Positions 35,099 to 46,925 of a stretch of 64,000 nt of DNA are shown here, one piece after another. Every line of letters starts with the position of its first letter. The stretch's first letter is position 1. The translations under genes and the position numbers were made by a program. This DNA comes from Rutpela maculata (taxonomy: Eukaryota; Arthropoda; Insecta; Coleoptera; Cerambycidae). The notes beneath the pieces are model-generated. The model saw only the letters and a list, made by a program, of their open reading frames with translations. It did no database searches and was not told where the DNA came from. The DNA lies in assembly GCA_936432065.2 (NCBI GenBank), contig OW386289.2:12628577-12692576 (forward strand), given 5' to 3'.

Positions 35099-35348
35099 TT
35101 GTTTCAAGGATGTAGTAATAAGAGGACATCTCTGCAGGGGCAGATTATTTCGAACACCTAACACTAAGATTGACCTGATATTCTGACGGTAAACGAGAGC
35201 GGTTCCAGGATATGAGGAAACACTGAAGACAGGGAGGGGGCTCCGGAGGGGTTTTAGCTGGTTAGAGTCCAGCACTACCCAGCGTGATAGATCCAAGGCG
35301 CTGGGTGTCCATGATGGATTTCCCCTTCTCCCCCCCCGCAAAAAAAAA
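35099..35348 (+). other. R1-clade 3' UTR and A-run
   Basis: 250 bp after the ORF2 stop, more GC-rich than the flank, ending in a C-run and nine A residues immediately before the second TSD copy. It would contain the RNA signal recognised by its own reverse transcriptase. Confidence 0.8.
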
Positions 35349-35361
35349 GGTTGCCATTTGG
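35349..35361 (+). repeat. Target-site duplication, 3' copy
   Basis: GGTTGCCATTTGG, a perfect match to 29612-29624; the host arm continues GGGGCCGACTCGT as in the uninterrupted inverted arm. Confidence 0.9.
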
Positions 35362-35721
35362 GGGCCGACTCGTCATGCTTATCCGGCTAAACCCTTTCTG
35401 TTGTTCTTGAATATTGTAGTTTGTCAATGAAAATAGTTCCTATTTTCTTTATTAGAGCATGGTATTTAAGTCTATACAAAATTTATGATATAAACTGTAT
35501 ATGGTTTTATTCCTTAGAAGATTATTCGATTTATGATTTTTTTAAATATTTATAATAATCCGAAAATAAACGCATATTTCCCTCTCACTCTGTAAAATTC
35601 TATCCTTAATACAGTAAATCTGTCATTTGACCCGTGAATAATTCCTATATCCATTTATATATGGACCAATTTACATAAAAAAAAATACAGTTGGAGTCAC
35701 ATACAAAAATGGTATCCACTA

Positions 35722-36890
35722 TTATCTAGAATTAGTAAAAATTAGGTCATTTACACCGTAAAAGCATTCCTGTATTAGTATTTTTTTAACTAATTTATAA
35801 AATGCATTAAAATTCATATTTGTGATGTCAGTTTTCTTAAAATAATTTACAAAGTTGTTGTATAATCCAACACTGAATTTATTTTTCTGAGTGATGCAAA
35901 TCCTAGAATACTGTTGAACTAGGTTGTCTGCGTCCCTAGTTTTATAAGAGTGCATATCAGAATGTTTTGGAAACTTATTTAACTGTCAGTAAATTCAGTA
36001 ACATTTTAAAGATGCAATTACAAGGCAAATGTATTTTTTAAAAAATACATGGCACGGAGTAACATAAGCCACACCTTCAAGAGCACGAATAGCTGCTTTT
36101 TGCGAAACAAATAATTTTTATTGGACTGGAGTTGCCCCTTAAGGTAATACCGTAGGTTAGTGGACTATATATTGCAAAATACACAATACGTAAAGCATCA
36201 GAAGGTAAAGATCGTTTTAACTGACGTATGCAGAGAGATAAAATTTAATTTTCAAACAGAGATTTATTTGAGGTGACCAATTACTGTTAAGTATCAAGTA
36301 GTATCTAGACTTTTGCGCCCATTCATTTGAACTGAAAAATATATCTTGGGCCTTCGAATTGTTTTCTTTCAACTTGTGAGAAGATAGCAAGATTTATGCA
36401 CAAGTTATTCTTTATCTAAGTCAATATCATCTTTGTTGATTAACGTGGTGGTGGTGTCATATGCAAACGGTGTACATGAACCCTGACCTACAAAGAAAAC
36501 ATAATTAATGTAGATGAGGAATAAAATAGGCCCCAGAACAGATCCCTGCGGAACACCACATTTAATAGGTAGTAATTCCGACTCATTAACGTTAAGCTTA
36601 GGTATTGTTGCTTATTGGATAAATAGGAGGAAAGCAATTCAACATATTTTGCATTAATACTATATATTCTAAATTATACAGTATTTCTTCATTGTTCCAG
36701 TCGAAAGTCACGCATTGCAGCCATGAATCTTGTGCCCCTGTAAAACCTTCGTATACATTTTCAACAATTGTTTGAAGAGCTTTAGCGGTAGATTTTTAAA
36801 CCCGAACTGGGCACCTGAAAAAATATGCTTATCCTCACAATATTTATTAATATTGATTAGCGATTTTTTTAATAAAATCTAACTGTACCA
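35722..36890 (-). pseudogene. CR1/Jockey-like LINE reverse-transcriptase relic
   Basis: On the minus strand, fragments follow in order: AQFGFK (RT fingers), TAKALQTIVENVYEG, a TFDW segment in place of the AFDxV catalytic box, CGVPQGSVLGPILFLIYIN (about 36545), FAYDTTT in place of FADDT, RSLPSDALRIVYFAIYSPLTYG (about 36200), and HSYKTRDADNL near the C-terminus (35955). Several frameshifts, and the FADD box is mutated. Related to, but distinct in sequence from, the relic at 18.5-20.2 kb. The foldback element's right end (35612) lies just downstream of its 3' side. Confidence 0.75.
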
Positions 36891-37011
36891 CTGGATTCAG
36901 AAACATCTCAAACGGGTAAATCCAAGACTTCGTGCAGAAATATTGAATAATGACAGATTTATAACAACATTAATGTACGCAGCATTTTATAATACCTTTT
37001 ACATGATTTTT

Positions 37012-37330
37012 TCAAAAATCGAAGTAGTTTATTTTGATGCACTTGTCGAATCGTTTTTTAATATATTTTACGACATTCTGTAATTGTTGCCGGATAACTT
37101 CTGCACAAGCTTGTCTTATTCTTGCACACAAATCTTGTCTATTACTCTGGCAGCATCTGTAAACTTTAGGTTTTACTAAACCCCATAAAAAGAAGTCCAT
37201 CGGTGTTAAGTCCGGGGATCGGGGTGTCCATCCAATTAGCGGGCTACCTCGACCTGTCCATCGATTAGGAAACTTAGCATTACACCATCTGGTAACCACT
37301 GTGGCATTATGGACTGCCATTTAATTGAAA
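37012..37330 (-). pseudogene. Tc1/mariner-superfamily transposase C-terminal relic
   Basis: The minus frame reads VHNATVV, CNAKFPNRWTGRG, GWTPRSPDLTPMDFFLWG (the last-acid region of the DDE catalytic core), KPKVY and VVKYIKKRFDKCI, ending near 37012. Only the C-terminal third of a DDE transposase remains. The preceding DGAPPH-type segment is degraded at the 5' edge (about 37320), and no TIRs are evident. It is a different lineage from the fragment in element G. Confidence 0.75.
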
Positions 37331-37383
37331 GTGTAGATTTACTTTTTCTTGTATTGAAAGTTCATGTAGCATATTCCAAAATT

Positions 37384-37990
37384 CGGGGAAAAGTTTAGCA
37401 ACGAATAATGTTCATTTTAATCACGGTCGCATTACGACATCTAAAAAACGACGTACGGAACCAGATGAAGAAAGTGAGGGGACGATCGAAGAAGACCAGC
37501 ATTTTGTGCCTTCGACGTCTTCTAGCACTACAACTAGTGGCTCTGACGAAATAATGGAACTACCATTGTGAAGACTCATTGCTACACATAAATACTGTTG
37601 CATATATGGTGATGATAAAGAACTGACCGTAATACCCACTAATGTGAGACTACAGTGGTATTGAAACAGACAAATATACATCCCCGAGGCAATCGTTGCT
37701 GTAAAATACGTTTGATTAAACATTGCTTTTATGAAGACGATATTATACATCTGGAACTATATGCCAATTATAGCTCGATTCCTAGATCGGATTTATGCAA
37801 TCTATTAAATTCCTTAACCCCAATAACAACTCTAAAAAGGCTCTACAGACCACTGCGGTTTATCAGAGAAGCAATTGTTAACGTTTACAGGCTTAACGGT
37901 AGATGCCATTTACGAATTAAAGTCACTGTTGGAAAATTCCAGTACAAGAACTTCTTCTGTTTTTCTATTAAAACTGAAAACAGGTAGTAA
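37384..37990 (+). pseudogene. DDE transposase-like N-terminal relic, plus copy
   Basis: The frame reads TSKKRRTEPDEESEGTIEE, a Ser/Thr-rich stretch, ATHKYCCIYGDDKELTVIP and RQIYIPE. In a second frame it continues GNRCCKIRLIKHCFYEDDI, ANYSSIPRSDLCNLL. I associate this order (a CCxICG finger, 'ELxxIP', 'IPxGNRCCxxHLI', 'FYEDD') with uncharacterised insect proteins that carry a DDE_Tnp_4-like domain further on; that domain is not present here. Two stops and a frameshift. It faces an inverted copy at 38045-38750. Confidence 0.55.
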
Positions 37991-38044
37991 TATAATAACA
38001 AAATGACCTCCTATATTACCAAATTGTTCGATATGGTGCCTTTT

Positions 38045-38750
38045 AGAGTTGTTATGTTATTGGGGTTAAGAAATTTAATATAATGCATAAATCCGATCTA
38101 GGAATCGAGCTACAATTAGCATATGGTTCCAGATGTGCAACGTCTTTATAAAAGCGATGTTTTATCAAATGTGGATACATTTCACGCCCAGGGATCCATC
38201 AGGGCGACTTAAGTTTCCGCATAGACTGGACCACGGATAGTAGGTTATACCACAAAGGTTATAAAAACAAAGGCATATTAGGAATCAATATCACAAGTCA
38301 GAATAAGTATTGATAAACGACAATTAATGTTAAACAACTGTACCATACTGAGATAAAAAATTAACCATCTGCGTAGCTGGCTGATGGCACCCATCCAAGG
38401 CCAAAAATGAGGAGCAAAAAATCAAATGTATTTTATAGCAACGATTGCTTCGGGGATGTATATTTGTTTGTTTCGATAGCACTGTAGTCTCGCAGTAGTG
38501 GGTATTACAGTTAGTTCTTTACCATCACCACATATGCAACAGTATTTATGTGTAGCAACGAGTATTTGCAATGGTAGGTCCATTATTTCATCAGAGTCAC
38601 TAATCGTAGTGTTAGAAGATGTCGAAGGCACAAATGGCTGTCCTTCTTCGATCGTTCCCTCAGTTTCTTCATCTGGTTCAGTACGTCGTTTTTCAGATGT
38701 CATAATGCAACAGTAATTACAAAGAACATCATTCGTTGCTAAACTTTTCC
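38045..38750 (-). pseudogene. DDE transposase-like N-terminal relic, inverted copy
   Basis: The minus frame from 38750 opens GKSLATNDVLCNYCC, then SEKRRTEPDEETEGTIEE, DEIMDLPLQILVATHKYC, CICGDGKELTVIPT and IYIPEAIVA, uninterrupted for about 110 codons. It is thus better preserved than the plus copy. After a 249-bp insertion (38172-38420) the sequence resumes as FYKDVAHLEPYANCSSIPRSDL. Both copies start their similarity at the same GGGGAAAAGTTTAGC, so the duplication includes the 5' end of the gene. Confidence 0.55.
38172..38420. mobile_element. 249-bp insertion with 8-bp TSD
   Basis: Flanked by ATCAAATG on both sides (38164-38171, 38421-38428). The uninterrupted plus copy at about 37715 has the corresponding sequence without the insert. 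The right end is A-rich (GGAGCAAAAA). No inverted ends, so a short retro-insertion is more likely than a DNA transposon, though the 8-bp duplication alone would also fit hAT. Confidence 0.65.
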
Positions 38751-38760
38751 CCAAGGTCCT

Positions 38761-41030
38761 AGAGAGTTAATACTTCGCCCCTGGGGGGTGAACCCTGGAA
38801 CCCCCAGAAGTGGTGATGCCAGATTGTGCCGAATTTCCGTACGTCTGGGGGAAAAGTAGATTTGGCAACATCGTACTGGCACCCGCGGTCGGTTGTAGAT
38901 ATGCAACAATACCTTGTAAGGCTATAAGTATTAACTGTTACAACTAAGAGGCATGTGTAAATATTTTATTTTACCCAATTTTATTTTTTTCCACCACATA
39001 TTGTTCCACCACAGTAAAAAATCTGATAATTTAGTATGATAATTACGAAGTGTCAAGAGATAATATATCATAGAATGGTGATTGTACCACGAAGAGTGGC
39101 CACCCTTTTGTCCTTTAAAAAAAGTTTATATTTTTTTCCGGTGGTTAAAGTGGTCATAAAATGACCTTATTTTTTGGAGTAAGTTATCTCCATGCAAGCA
39201 ATACTCGTACCAAATTTTAAATCGATCGGTTGCATAGAAGCCGAAGAAAAAAATATAATAGTTAAGGACATATTATTTTGTTTCCACCTTCGTAGGGGTA
39301 TAGGGGGTTAAAATTGTTACCGTGTAATATGCTCTATAAACTGCATCATCTGGAAGCCATTTTAACTAAGTAAGTGCGGGGGCACATTTCCCTAAATTTT
39401 CCGGCTATACCCTTTAAGTGTTTAAATCCGTACGTTTTAATAAAACTTCGTTGATTAGTTTCATAATTCGTTTTTGAGCTATATAATTTATTCTCAAGTC
39501 AGTACAGTAATGCTCACTGGCTGTGTAAAAGTCAACCTTCTCATACACTGTTGCGAAAAACTAATTTGTTCGTTTAAGATGATAAAATTATATAATTTCG
39601 CTTTTAGATCTACATCAGCATTTGCAGAACTGACTTCACATAAAACAACTAGTTACAATGATCCAGTTGTTTTTTCTAATCAAGATACAAATAAAAGCGG
39701 CAACGAATTTGTATACAACCATGATTGATACTATAACATTTGACATAAGAATAAGTAGAGATCGGTACGATATCGTTGTTTATTTTAAAGTTTTGTATAT
39801 CATACTTTTCAGTTCAATATACGTTATGTAAGCATATTTTTTACTGCAATCTCGTTTAATAAATCGTCATAGGGTTATTTTCCAACTGGATCTTAATTAT
39901 TTATTTCATAACCCTCTACACAATAACGTTTAAAATCCGCTGAACTAATTTGCTTTTATCTGAATCTATAAATTATCTCCATTATAGTTAACATTACATC
40001 TGGTGAATAATAATAATTGATTGATATTATTTGTACGGACATTCTCTTTCATGATTAAAGTGAAATTTGCATGACTTAACTCTTCCGTTGAATTCCCACA
40101 ACGATGTTAAACTGTAATTTGATTGATTTTTTAAAGTTAATTATTTTTTGTTTGCTTATGGTTATAGTAAAAAAATCTATTTTTTTATAGAAATTCGCAA
40201 AGAGGAGAAAGAGTTATTTATGAAAAATCAAAAAAAATCTATAAAGCATAATTATTATCTGACCTGACTAAGGTGACTGGTCTATTTCTCCTGGTTTCGA
40301 TTCCTAGTTCCGGCAGATGGCAATGCCGGACAGGATGGTTGTTTGTCTACGTTCTTTCAACTAAATTGGTTACAAAAATGTGATATTTTACCCTATTTAT
40401 TAAAGTTTCCAGGTATATCAATTTTAATTGAGAAACGATTATTAAGCGTGGGAATTTTAAATTTTTTACTTTTTTATTCAATTCAATCCTTTAGTAACTG
40501 GTAACTAGGGCGGATGCTGGCTATAATAATTGTGTTAAATATAAATCATTTTTGTTCTTTCTAAGGTAAGGTAAAGTACGAAACAAATCAAGTTAATTGC
40601 AGTAACCCTGCTGGAGCAGTATATAAAATATAATAAATAAGTTCCCTGTAATTTATAACAATGTTGCTACATAGTTGCTGGTAAACTCAATGCCTGTTTT
40701 ACTAATAATTATTAGATATAAACATATGCCAGAACAGCAAGTATTATTCTACAATAAATTGTTAAAGCTTCTACTATTAAAAATTGTTTCATGCAAAGCA
40801 GAATTATTTATTTATTTGGTGCACTATTTAACAGGTAAATCCCAATTACAGAATGGGGAATAAAAACGAATCACTTAACTATGAACAAAAGATAGAGCTA
40901 AGATATATAAATATTATTCATGTATCTCAATTAAACTAATAAACTATCCTAAACTGAACTCATATAATATGTGTTTAATATACAAAACATAAAGTATATA
41001 CAATACAGTCTGTCTATTTTACCATGTAGT
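38761..41030. other. Anonymous AT-rich sequence
   Basis: A C/G-rich patch at 38775-38815 and 40-80-codon ORFs without motifs; nothing I can support as a gene, RNA or repeat. Confidence 0.4.
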
Positions 41031-42639
41031 GGAGTCAAATTAGGATTTTAATGTGTATTGAATGGTCAGGACGTTTTTTTTGTTTTAACGTGTTCAGAGG
41101 GTCAACTATAGTTCATAGTTCAGTTTTGCAGTTTCGGCGAGGTCGGCGTATTGTTTATTTAAACAATTTAATATTTTAGACCGTGTTTTCTCCGGTTTCT
41201 TTGAATATCTCGAAATCTATAAGTCCTATGGAAACCAACAAAGAGAAGAAAAATGTTTGTTATGAGTTGTGGAACAAAAGTACACAAACTATAATTCATT
41301 ACAGTTATTATTATTGTTAAAAGAAACTTAACATTGCAAAATTATGCGTTTTTTAAACAAATGTTCTTTCTTTCTGTTCTTTCAAAAACAAAGGATAATT
41401 TTTAATTAAACTTTGGAAAAAATATACAGCTTTTAAGGTACAATCGCCGCTTAAAATTTCAAATCTATATGATTATTATTAAAACGGCTCAAATTTACAA
41501 TTGTTGCTAAAACTTTACACCCTTGTGAAATCCTGGCGTCAAAATCGAGAAATGTATATGATGGCTCAAATTGTAGCATTTTATAAATACTTTAAGATCA
41601 CGAAGAGAACATTTTTTTTTCAAATTTTAAACCATTTTTATTGCATTTGCTTATAATTTTCAAAATTGTAGTGATAAACAAATTCAAATAACTCTATGTT
41701 TTTTTTGTGAAATCAAAAACGGTAAACGATCAATGAAAGTAGATTAAAAGAAAAAATTATTGCTCTGCTTGTATTTGAATCTAAGATACGTTCGTTTTTG
41801 CGTTTTGGTCACATATAAATAAACAAATTGATGTTTCATCTTGAAATTCGGACTGGTTATTCCCCAGGATGGGCAAATTAAAAGGTGTATAAGATAAAAT
41901 ATGTAAAAAAATAAAATACTTGGTACATAAAATGCAAAGGACGCTAGTGTAAATGAAATATCGCAGTTATATCTAGTTGATCCGTGCGGGAAAATTATTA
42001 ACCCAAAAACGTGTTCCAAACAATGTATCAAAAGCGAGCGGCTATGCCAGACAACACACAAAAGTTTGTGTTCCTGAAACTTTTGATACTCAAAGAAATA
42101 TTGGTACCTTTTCAAGATAAGTCGGACCATTACCGATTACGTTAAAAATTTGAAACTCATAAAATATGTGTTACATCTTGTATTACAGTTTTACACACTG
42201 TTTAGTCGTTTAAATAAACATCTTGTTGTAAAAGTTTCCACCAAGTCTTAGTTCAATAAAAAGCACGTTTCACTCACTGTCTTTAAAATGTATGCTTTAT
42301 TACATTACATTTTTTAAATTATACAAAAAGGACGATTTTTAATGACTTTCATTTTTTTTGCAAATTATCAGATTGTTGTTTTATAGGTCTAGTTTTATTC
42401 TAAATTTTATTACAAGCAATTTGGATTTTTTTTTTTTGCCATGCGATTACTAGTACGGAAAATAGAAACATTTTAATGTTGCAATATTAATTATTTAAAT
42501 TTCATATGAGGCAATTCAGATTTAATCCAAAACTCGAAAATCAAAAGTATACTAAAACAATATAATCCCTGCTGCAGAAGAATCCTTTATTCACTTTTCT
42601 TTATCCTTAATTTAACTCCAACCTCGCTTACTTAACTAT

Positions 42640-42757
42640 TTTTTTTTATAACTAATGGATCGTAAGGTTTTTAACCTTTTTCTTTTACACAAATTGTTTT
42701 TGTACCATCAGTCAATGGTTTTGCACATATCACACAATCGTTATTATCGTCAGACAT
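42640..42757 (-). pseudogene. N-terminus of a C-x2-C zinc-finger protein
   Basis: The minus ATG at 42757 opens MSDDNNDCVICAKPLTDGTK, then TICVKEKG and a stop. A one-base change of frame would continue LKTLRS, as in a family of insect transposon-associated proteins that I recall by their 'C-I/V-C..PL.DG.....KEKG..TL' start. The rest is not found. It lies inside the inverted arms of the family A/B element and may be that element's gene. Confidence 0.45.
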
Positions 42758-43253
42758 GATAAAAATGAAGTTAACACTCACGAAAATAGAACACCAACGT
42801 TCTTTTAAGAATACCAAAGACTACTGCTCAATAAAACAACAGTAACTGCGCAGTTTCCCGCGCTGCTTTACTAATAATGGTTTTTAACTTTTTAGTAGTA
42901 TATTAACAATTTTGTCGTACTCCAATGAAAATATGTTTATACAATTAATTCAAATTTTAGGTCAAAAGATTAATATTGTTTATTGGCAAGAAGCTAAAAC
43001 GCTAAAACGCAAAAGTTAAAATATCTTAACAAAGATACATCGTACAGAAAACTGGTTATTTATATTGTTCCATTTCTTTGTGAATTTTTAATTAATTTGA
43101 TGTAGGTATATCCTGAGATTATCCCGGGATTCTCTGATCATGGTTGAACAAACCGAAACGTAAGGAAATAATAATTTTATTATAAAGACCGATAATCCCA
43201 TGATATACCTACATCTAATTAATTTTATATCAACGGTCAAGCAAATAAAAACA

Positions 43254-43256
<3 letters not shown>

Positions 43257-43327
<71 letters not shown>
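43257..43327. repeat. (TA)n microsatellite
   Basis: About 70 bp of uninterrupted TA dinucleotides. Confidence 0.98.
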
Positions 43328-43333
<6 letters not shown>

Positions 43334-44010
43334 GAACTTTTAAGATGTGTAAAAAGTTATTACGTTTGAATTCTTTTTGTTGGTTGAATTTCTTTAAAAC
43401 TATTTTTTTTTTAATGAAGAAAAAAATTGAAAAAAGAAAAATTTTCTCGCCCGGTTTCTCGCAACTACAAAGTACTCATTAAGAGCTACAATTTGAGCCG
43501 TTATAGACATTTCTTCGTTGATAGTAGGATTTCACAAGGATGCAGAGTTTTAGCAGCAATTGCATTTTTTAGCAGTTTTAATAAATATTTTGATTTAAAA
43601 TTTTAAGTGGTGATTCTACCCTATAAGAATCACATTCTTCTTAAATTTCATTGAAATGTATCCATTATTTTTTAAAGAACAATAATTTGTTTAAAAACGT
43701 CTAATTTTGTTGTATTTAATTTTTTTTTTATAATAATAACATTTGGGATGAATTAGTTTATATACTTTTGCTCCATAAGGTTTTCGTTTTATTTGTTTCC
43801 ATAGGATCCATAGATTTCGAAATATTCAAAGAAAACTAATGGAAAACACGGTATAAAAACTAAATTGTTTAAATAAACAATACGCGAACCTTGCTGAAAA
43901 TGCAAAACTGAACTGTGAACTTATCGAAACTTTACGTGAAAACAAAAAAAAACTACCCCGATCAAACAATTCATATTTGAAATTTTTTAATCCTAATATG
44001 ACTCCACTAT

Positions 44011-46395
44011 AATGGTAATAATAAACAACAATTTATTAAAATGGAAGTTGAGTAAGATCAGCTGCGGCATAGCTGACGAAGATACCGATGCAGATATTGT
44101 TAACACAGCTATTAATAGACAAAATAATGACAATGACGTTGTGGCTATATTAATGTTCAGACTTTCGATCGTCTAACAACGACCTCATTAAAATTACATC
44201 AAATAAAGCCTCTTTGAAGATATAACGCAAAGATAACACGAAAATCTATAAAAAAAAACAAGCGATTTTTAATACAGTGTGCAACGTACATAACTTTAAA
44301 ATATTAAAGATTTATTACATTTTTTATGAACTATAGAAACAAATTAATTTTCGTTTAATTAAAGTGAATAATCGAAATTTATGCAAAAAGCAGGTAACGA
44401 AAAAAAAAAAAGACGACAAAAACTATAAACAAAAAATTTATTTGTATTTTTTAGTTCCTAATTTTTCAAAGATGCATTTAGAATGAAATTATGTTCATTA
44501 TAGGTTCGGTTCGGATAATGGATATAATTGTTTGGCAATTGCTAAAAGTAGAATGCAATGATTATACGACAGTCGTGAATAAAGGAGATAATTTATCTTT
44601 ATCATACACCAACACCATTATTAATATCATCAGGCAATCATTTTCACATTCAACATTACAAGATAGTTTCAAATCATTCGCGTATGAAAGGCAGTTAACA
44701 GTAAGATTGGCTACTATGTCGTTCACAAGCAAATTTTAAAAAAAGTGGACCTTAATGTGAACCTTGCGGGACTTCAAATTTCCACGGCAATAGAAATTTG
44801 GAGGACTTTAGTTATAAGTTAAATAATGTAGTAAGGGCTCTACCAAAAGATAGTAGCAGCGCAGTCACGTAACACGACTGCGGGGATACCATCAAGTCAG
44901 ACCATCAGCCCATTGGTTAATTTAAAGGAGGAGGGCCTATAAGGCCAGTTTTCAGCCCTTTTTTATTTTTGGTTAAGAAATTTTGAAAAAATTTTTATAT
45001 CATATATATTCAATATCTAATCTATTCCACCCCAAACAGAACTTCTCTCCCAACTCATCCCCCTCCATGTAACCCCATTAAATTATTATAGAACCGATGT
45101 TTTTGAACTTGAAAATCATATTTCCTTTGAACAAACTGCACCCTAAGCTCCCCTTACTACCATACAACAACCCAACACCCCAACACCCCAACACCCCAAC
45201 GACAAGCACTCTCTCCTCCCACTAACATAAACATTTATGCTCCTAACAGGTACAAAATTATTTTTAAAGGATTTTTATTTACATTAATAATAATAATAAT
45301 TCTCTGAGCTATTCTCAACCATTTTTTTACAGTTGTGCGTGACAGATTCAGAATAAGATTGCCGATTCCAGTCAATCTAAAGTGTCTAAATTTCTTCACT
45401 GCCTTAATTTCAGAGATTTTTTTTGGTGATATTTAATTGTAATTCTGTCAAAGGTAGATAGGTTGACACGTTAAAGGCAGATAGAAAGTTATTAAATATA
45501 ATTTATCGTTAACCAATTTACCGTATTTTTTTGTATTTACACGCATTTTCCCATTTTTAGTCTGGAATTGTTCTCTTTTTGCCATGAAAGCCAGGAAATT
45601 TCATTCTATGAAAAATATGGTCAACCTGCTAATACTAAGAAGTACTGAATTACATAACACAATTCTTAGTATTTTAAAGCAAAAAAATTAAATTCTACGC
45701 CATGGCTACTCAACTCATATGCAAATCAGTCGCATATTGCTTCTAAATAATTTCAGCGTGGCAATGACAAACCGAGATGTAGAAACTAGTCAGAACTTTA
45801 CTATTCCAACTATACCATAAAGTTCTCCCAGACAGAACCATACATTAAACAGGTTACTTATCAAAATCTTAATTACCGTATTTTGTTTAGTGCCTTACGA
45901 AGCAAAAGCCAATTATGTCTATATGTACAACAAATCAGGAAGTCACGGGGGTGGACACAAAAAACTGACCGGTACAGTAACTTACCTGCATTAAAATGTT
46001 AAAACAGTTATGGTATAATAAACCAGTCCTATGTTAGCGAGATAAAATTGCACTTAATATATTAAACATATATATCACTTGTTTTGTTGAAACTTACCCG
46101 GCCAGTGGTTCTGCTCGCAGTTGGTAGTTAGTCTTATACGGAAGTTGTTGGAAAAATGCAAAGCTGTAAGTTTAATAACTCTGATGATAATAAAACCAAC
46201 GAGTGTGAAGAGAACTAGTACCACATTCTGCTATCATAAACTAAAACTGTTGAAATTGAAAATAAATTTTTGATTATGTATGCAAGCTTACTGTATAATA
46301 TCGTTAAAAATTTGTTACCTGAGTACCTAGTATTTGCTAACATCCAGAAGGTATCCATAATAAAAATCTTGGAATTTCAATGTCATTATACAGTT
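44011..46395. other. Anonymous sequence with short low-complexity patches
   Basis: A GC-richer island at 44841-44975 and a C-rich stretch at 45025-45215, with a short 10-bp tandem repeat (CCCCAACACC, 45175-45205). No coding or structural RNA signal recognised. Confidence 0.4.
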
Positions 46396-46925
46396 CCCAA
46401 ACATAACGGCGCATAGTGGAACGAATCGTGATTTTTCGTTCAAAATTATCTAGAGCACTTCACAACCGATTGGGATAATTTTTTTTTTTTAAATATTCGT
46501 TATTTAATTTAAAAAATGTAAGATAGCCGATTTTTTAATTATGCTAACCAAAATTATTGAGCTTAGCCAAAATGGCCATTTTTTACTAAAATCTTAATAA
46601 AACTTACAAATAAAAACTTTTTTCTTATCCACTTTACACAAATCTTGTTACTTGGGGTTTTTTTGCAAGATGGCAAATATTCTTATTAAAGTTTATGCCG
46701 AGAAGTTTTGAATATTTCTGATAAGTAATTTTAAGTTAAAATAGACGAAATTTTAAGTTCCAGGAAGAATTTAAGATGGCGGATCCAATATAGCGACAAT
46801 AAGATGATTAAACTAACTTAAAAATAAATTAAATGCATTAAACTAAATAGGCTATTCCTAAGAATTATTAAAAAATTTAAAAACGAACAAATTATCTGAA
46901 ATTTTCAAATATATCCAATATGGCT
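46396..46925. repeat. Partial copy of the 27-35.6 kb foldback element
   Basis: Matches 27880-28430 of the left arm and loop: GAGCACTT(C/T)(G)CAACCGA, TAATTATGCTAACCAAAATT, GCCGAGAAGTTTTGAATATT and AAGATGGCGGAT blocks. It lacks the GGTCGCTGATTACG section of the arm, so it is internally deleted and truncated. Confidence 0.75.

Larger units (their letters stand above)
29625..35348 (+). mobile_element. Near-complete R1-clade non-LTR retrotransposon
   Basis: Full-length insertion: a 507-bp GC-rich 5' UTR, ORF1 with three zinc knuckles, an overlapping ORF2 (APE-type endonuclease, reverse transcriptase, C-terminal CCHC finger), a 250-bp 3' UTR and a short A-run. A perfect 13-bp TSD flanks it. Domain order, the three-knuckle gag and the overlapping ORFs are characteristic of the R1 clade. 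Unlike R1 itself the target is not 28S rDNA but the arm of an AT-rich foldback element. The codon composition is far more GC-rich than the surroundings. Each ORF has one nonsense codon and no frameshift, so it died recently or is miscalled at two bases. The 5' UTR has a 70-codon upstream ORF (29936-30148) overlapping the ORF1 start. Confidence 0.92.
27015..35612. mobile_element. Foldback element with about 1.1-kb arms, split by an R1-clade insertion
   Basis: The left arm (27015-about 28160) begins TTAAGGATAGGATTTTGCAG. It is repeated inverted at 28800-29624 and, beyond the R1 insertion, at 35349-35612. Matching blocks include GCATGCATGACTATCGTTC, GGTCAAAGCGG-type, the CCAAATGGCAACC site and AAGGGTTTAGC. 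Without the 5.7-kb insertion the element is about 2.9 kb. The left arm has acquired a separate 103-bp Helentron-like fragment that the right arm lacks. A partial third copy lies at 46396-46925. No coding capacity; superfamily unknown. Confidence 0.75.
41031..44010. mobile_element. Long-inverted-repeat element, family A/B copy 2
   Basis: Ends GTGGAGTCAAATTAGGATTT (left) and AATCCTAATATGACTCCAC (right). Arms 41031-about 41760 and 43480-44010 share the GAGGTCGGCGTATTG-type, TTTAAACAATTTAAT and TATCTCGAAATCTAT blocks with copy 1 at 7.3-13.7 kb. The interior has the start of a zinc-finger gene (minus, 42757) and a (TA)n tract. It is not nested, so it gives the better model of this family at about 3.0 kb. 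Confidence 0.75.

Noticed and set aside
30086..35341. Long minus-strand and alternative-frame ORFs (up to 239 codons) across the R1-clade element
   Set aside because: They are shadows of the GC-rich ORF1/ORF2 coding frames, lack motifs, and disappear where ORF1/ORF2 end.
45170..45206. CCCCAACACC repeats as an interstitial telomeric repeat
   Set aside because: The unit does not match the TTAGG-type insect telomere repeat and there are only about three copies.
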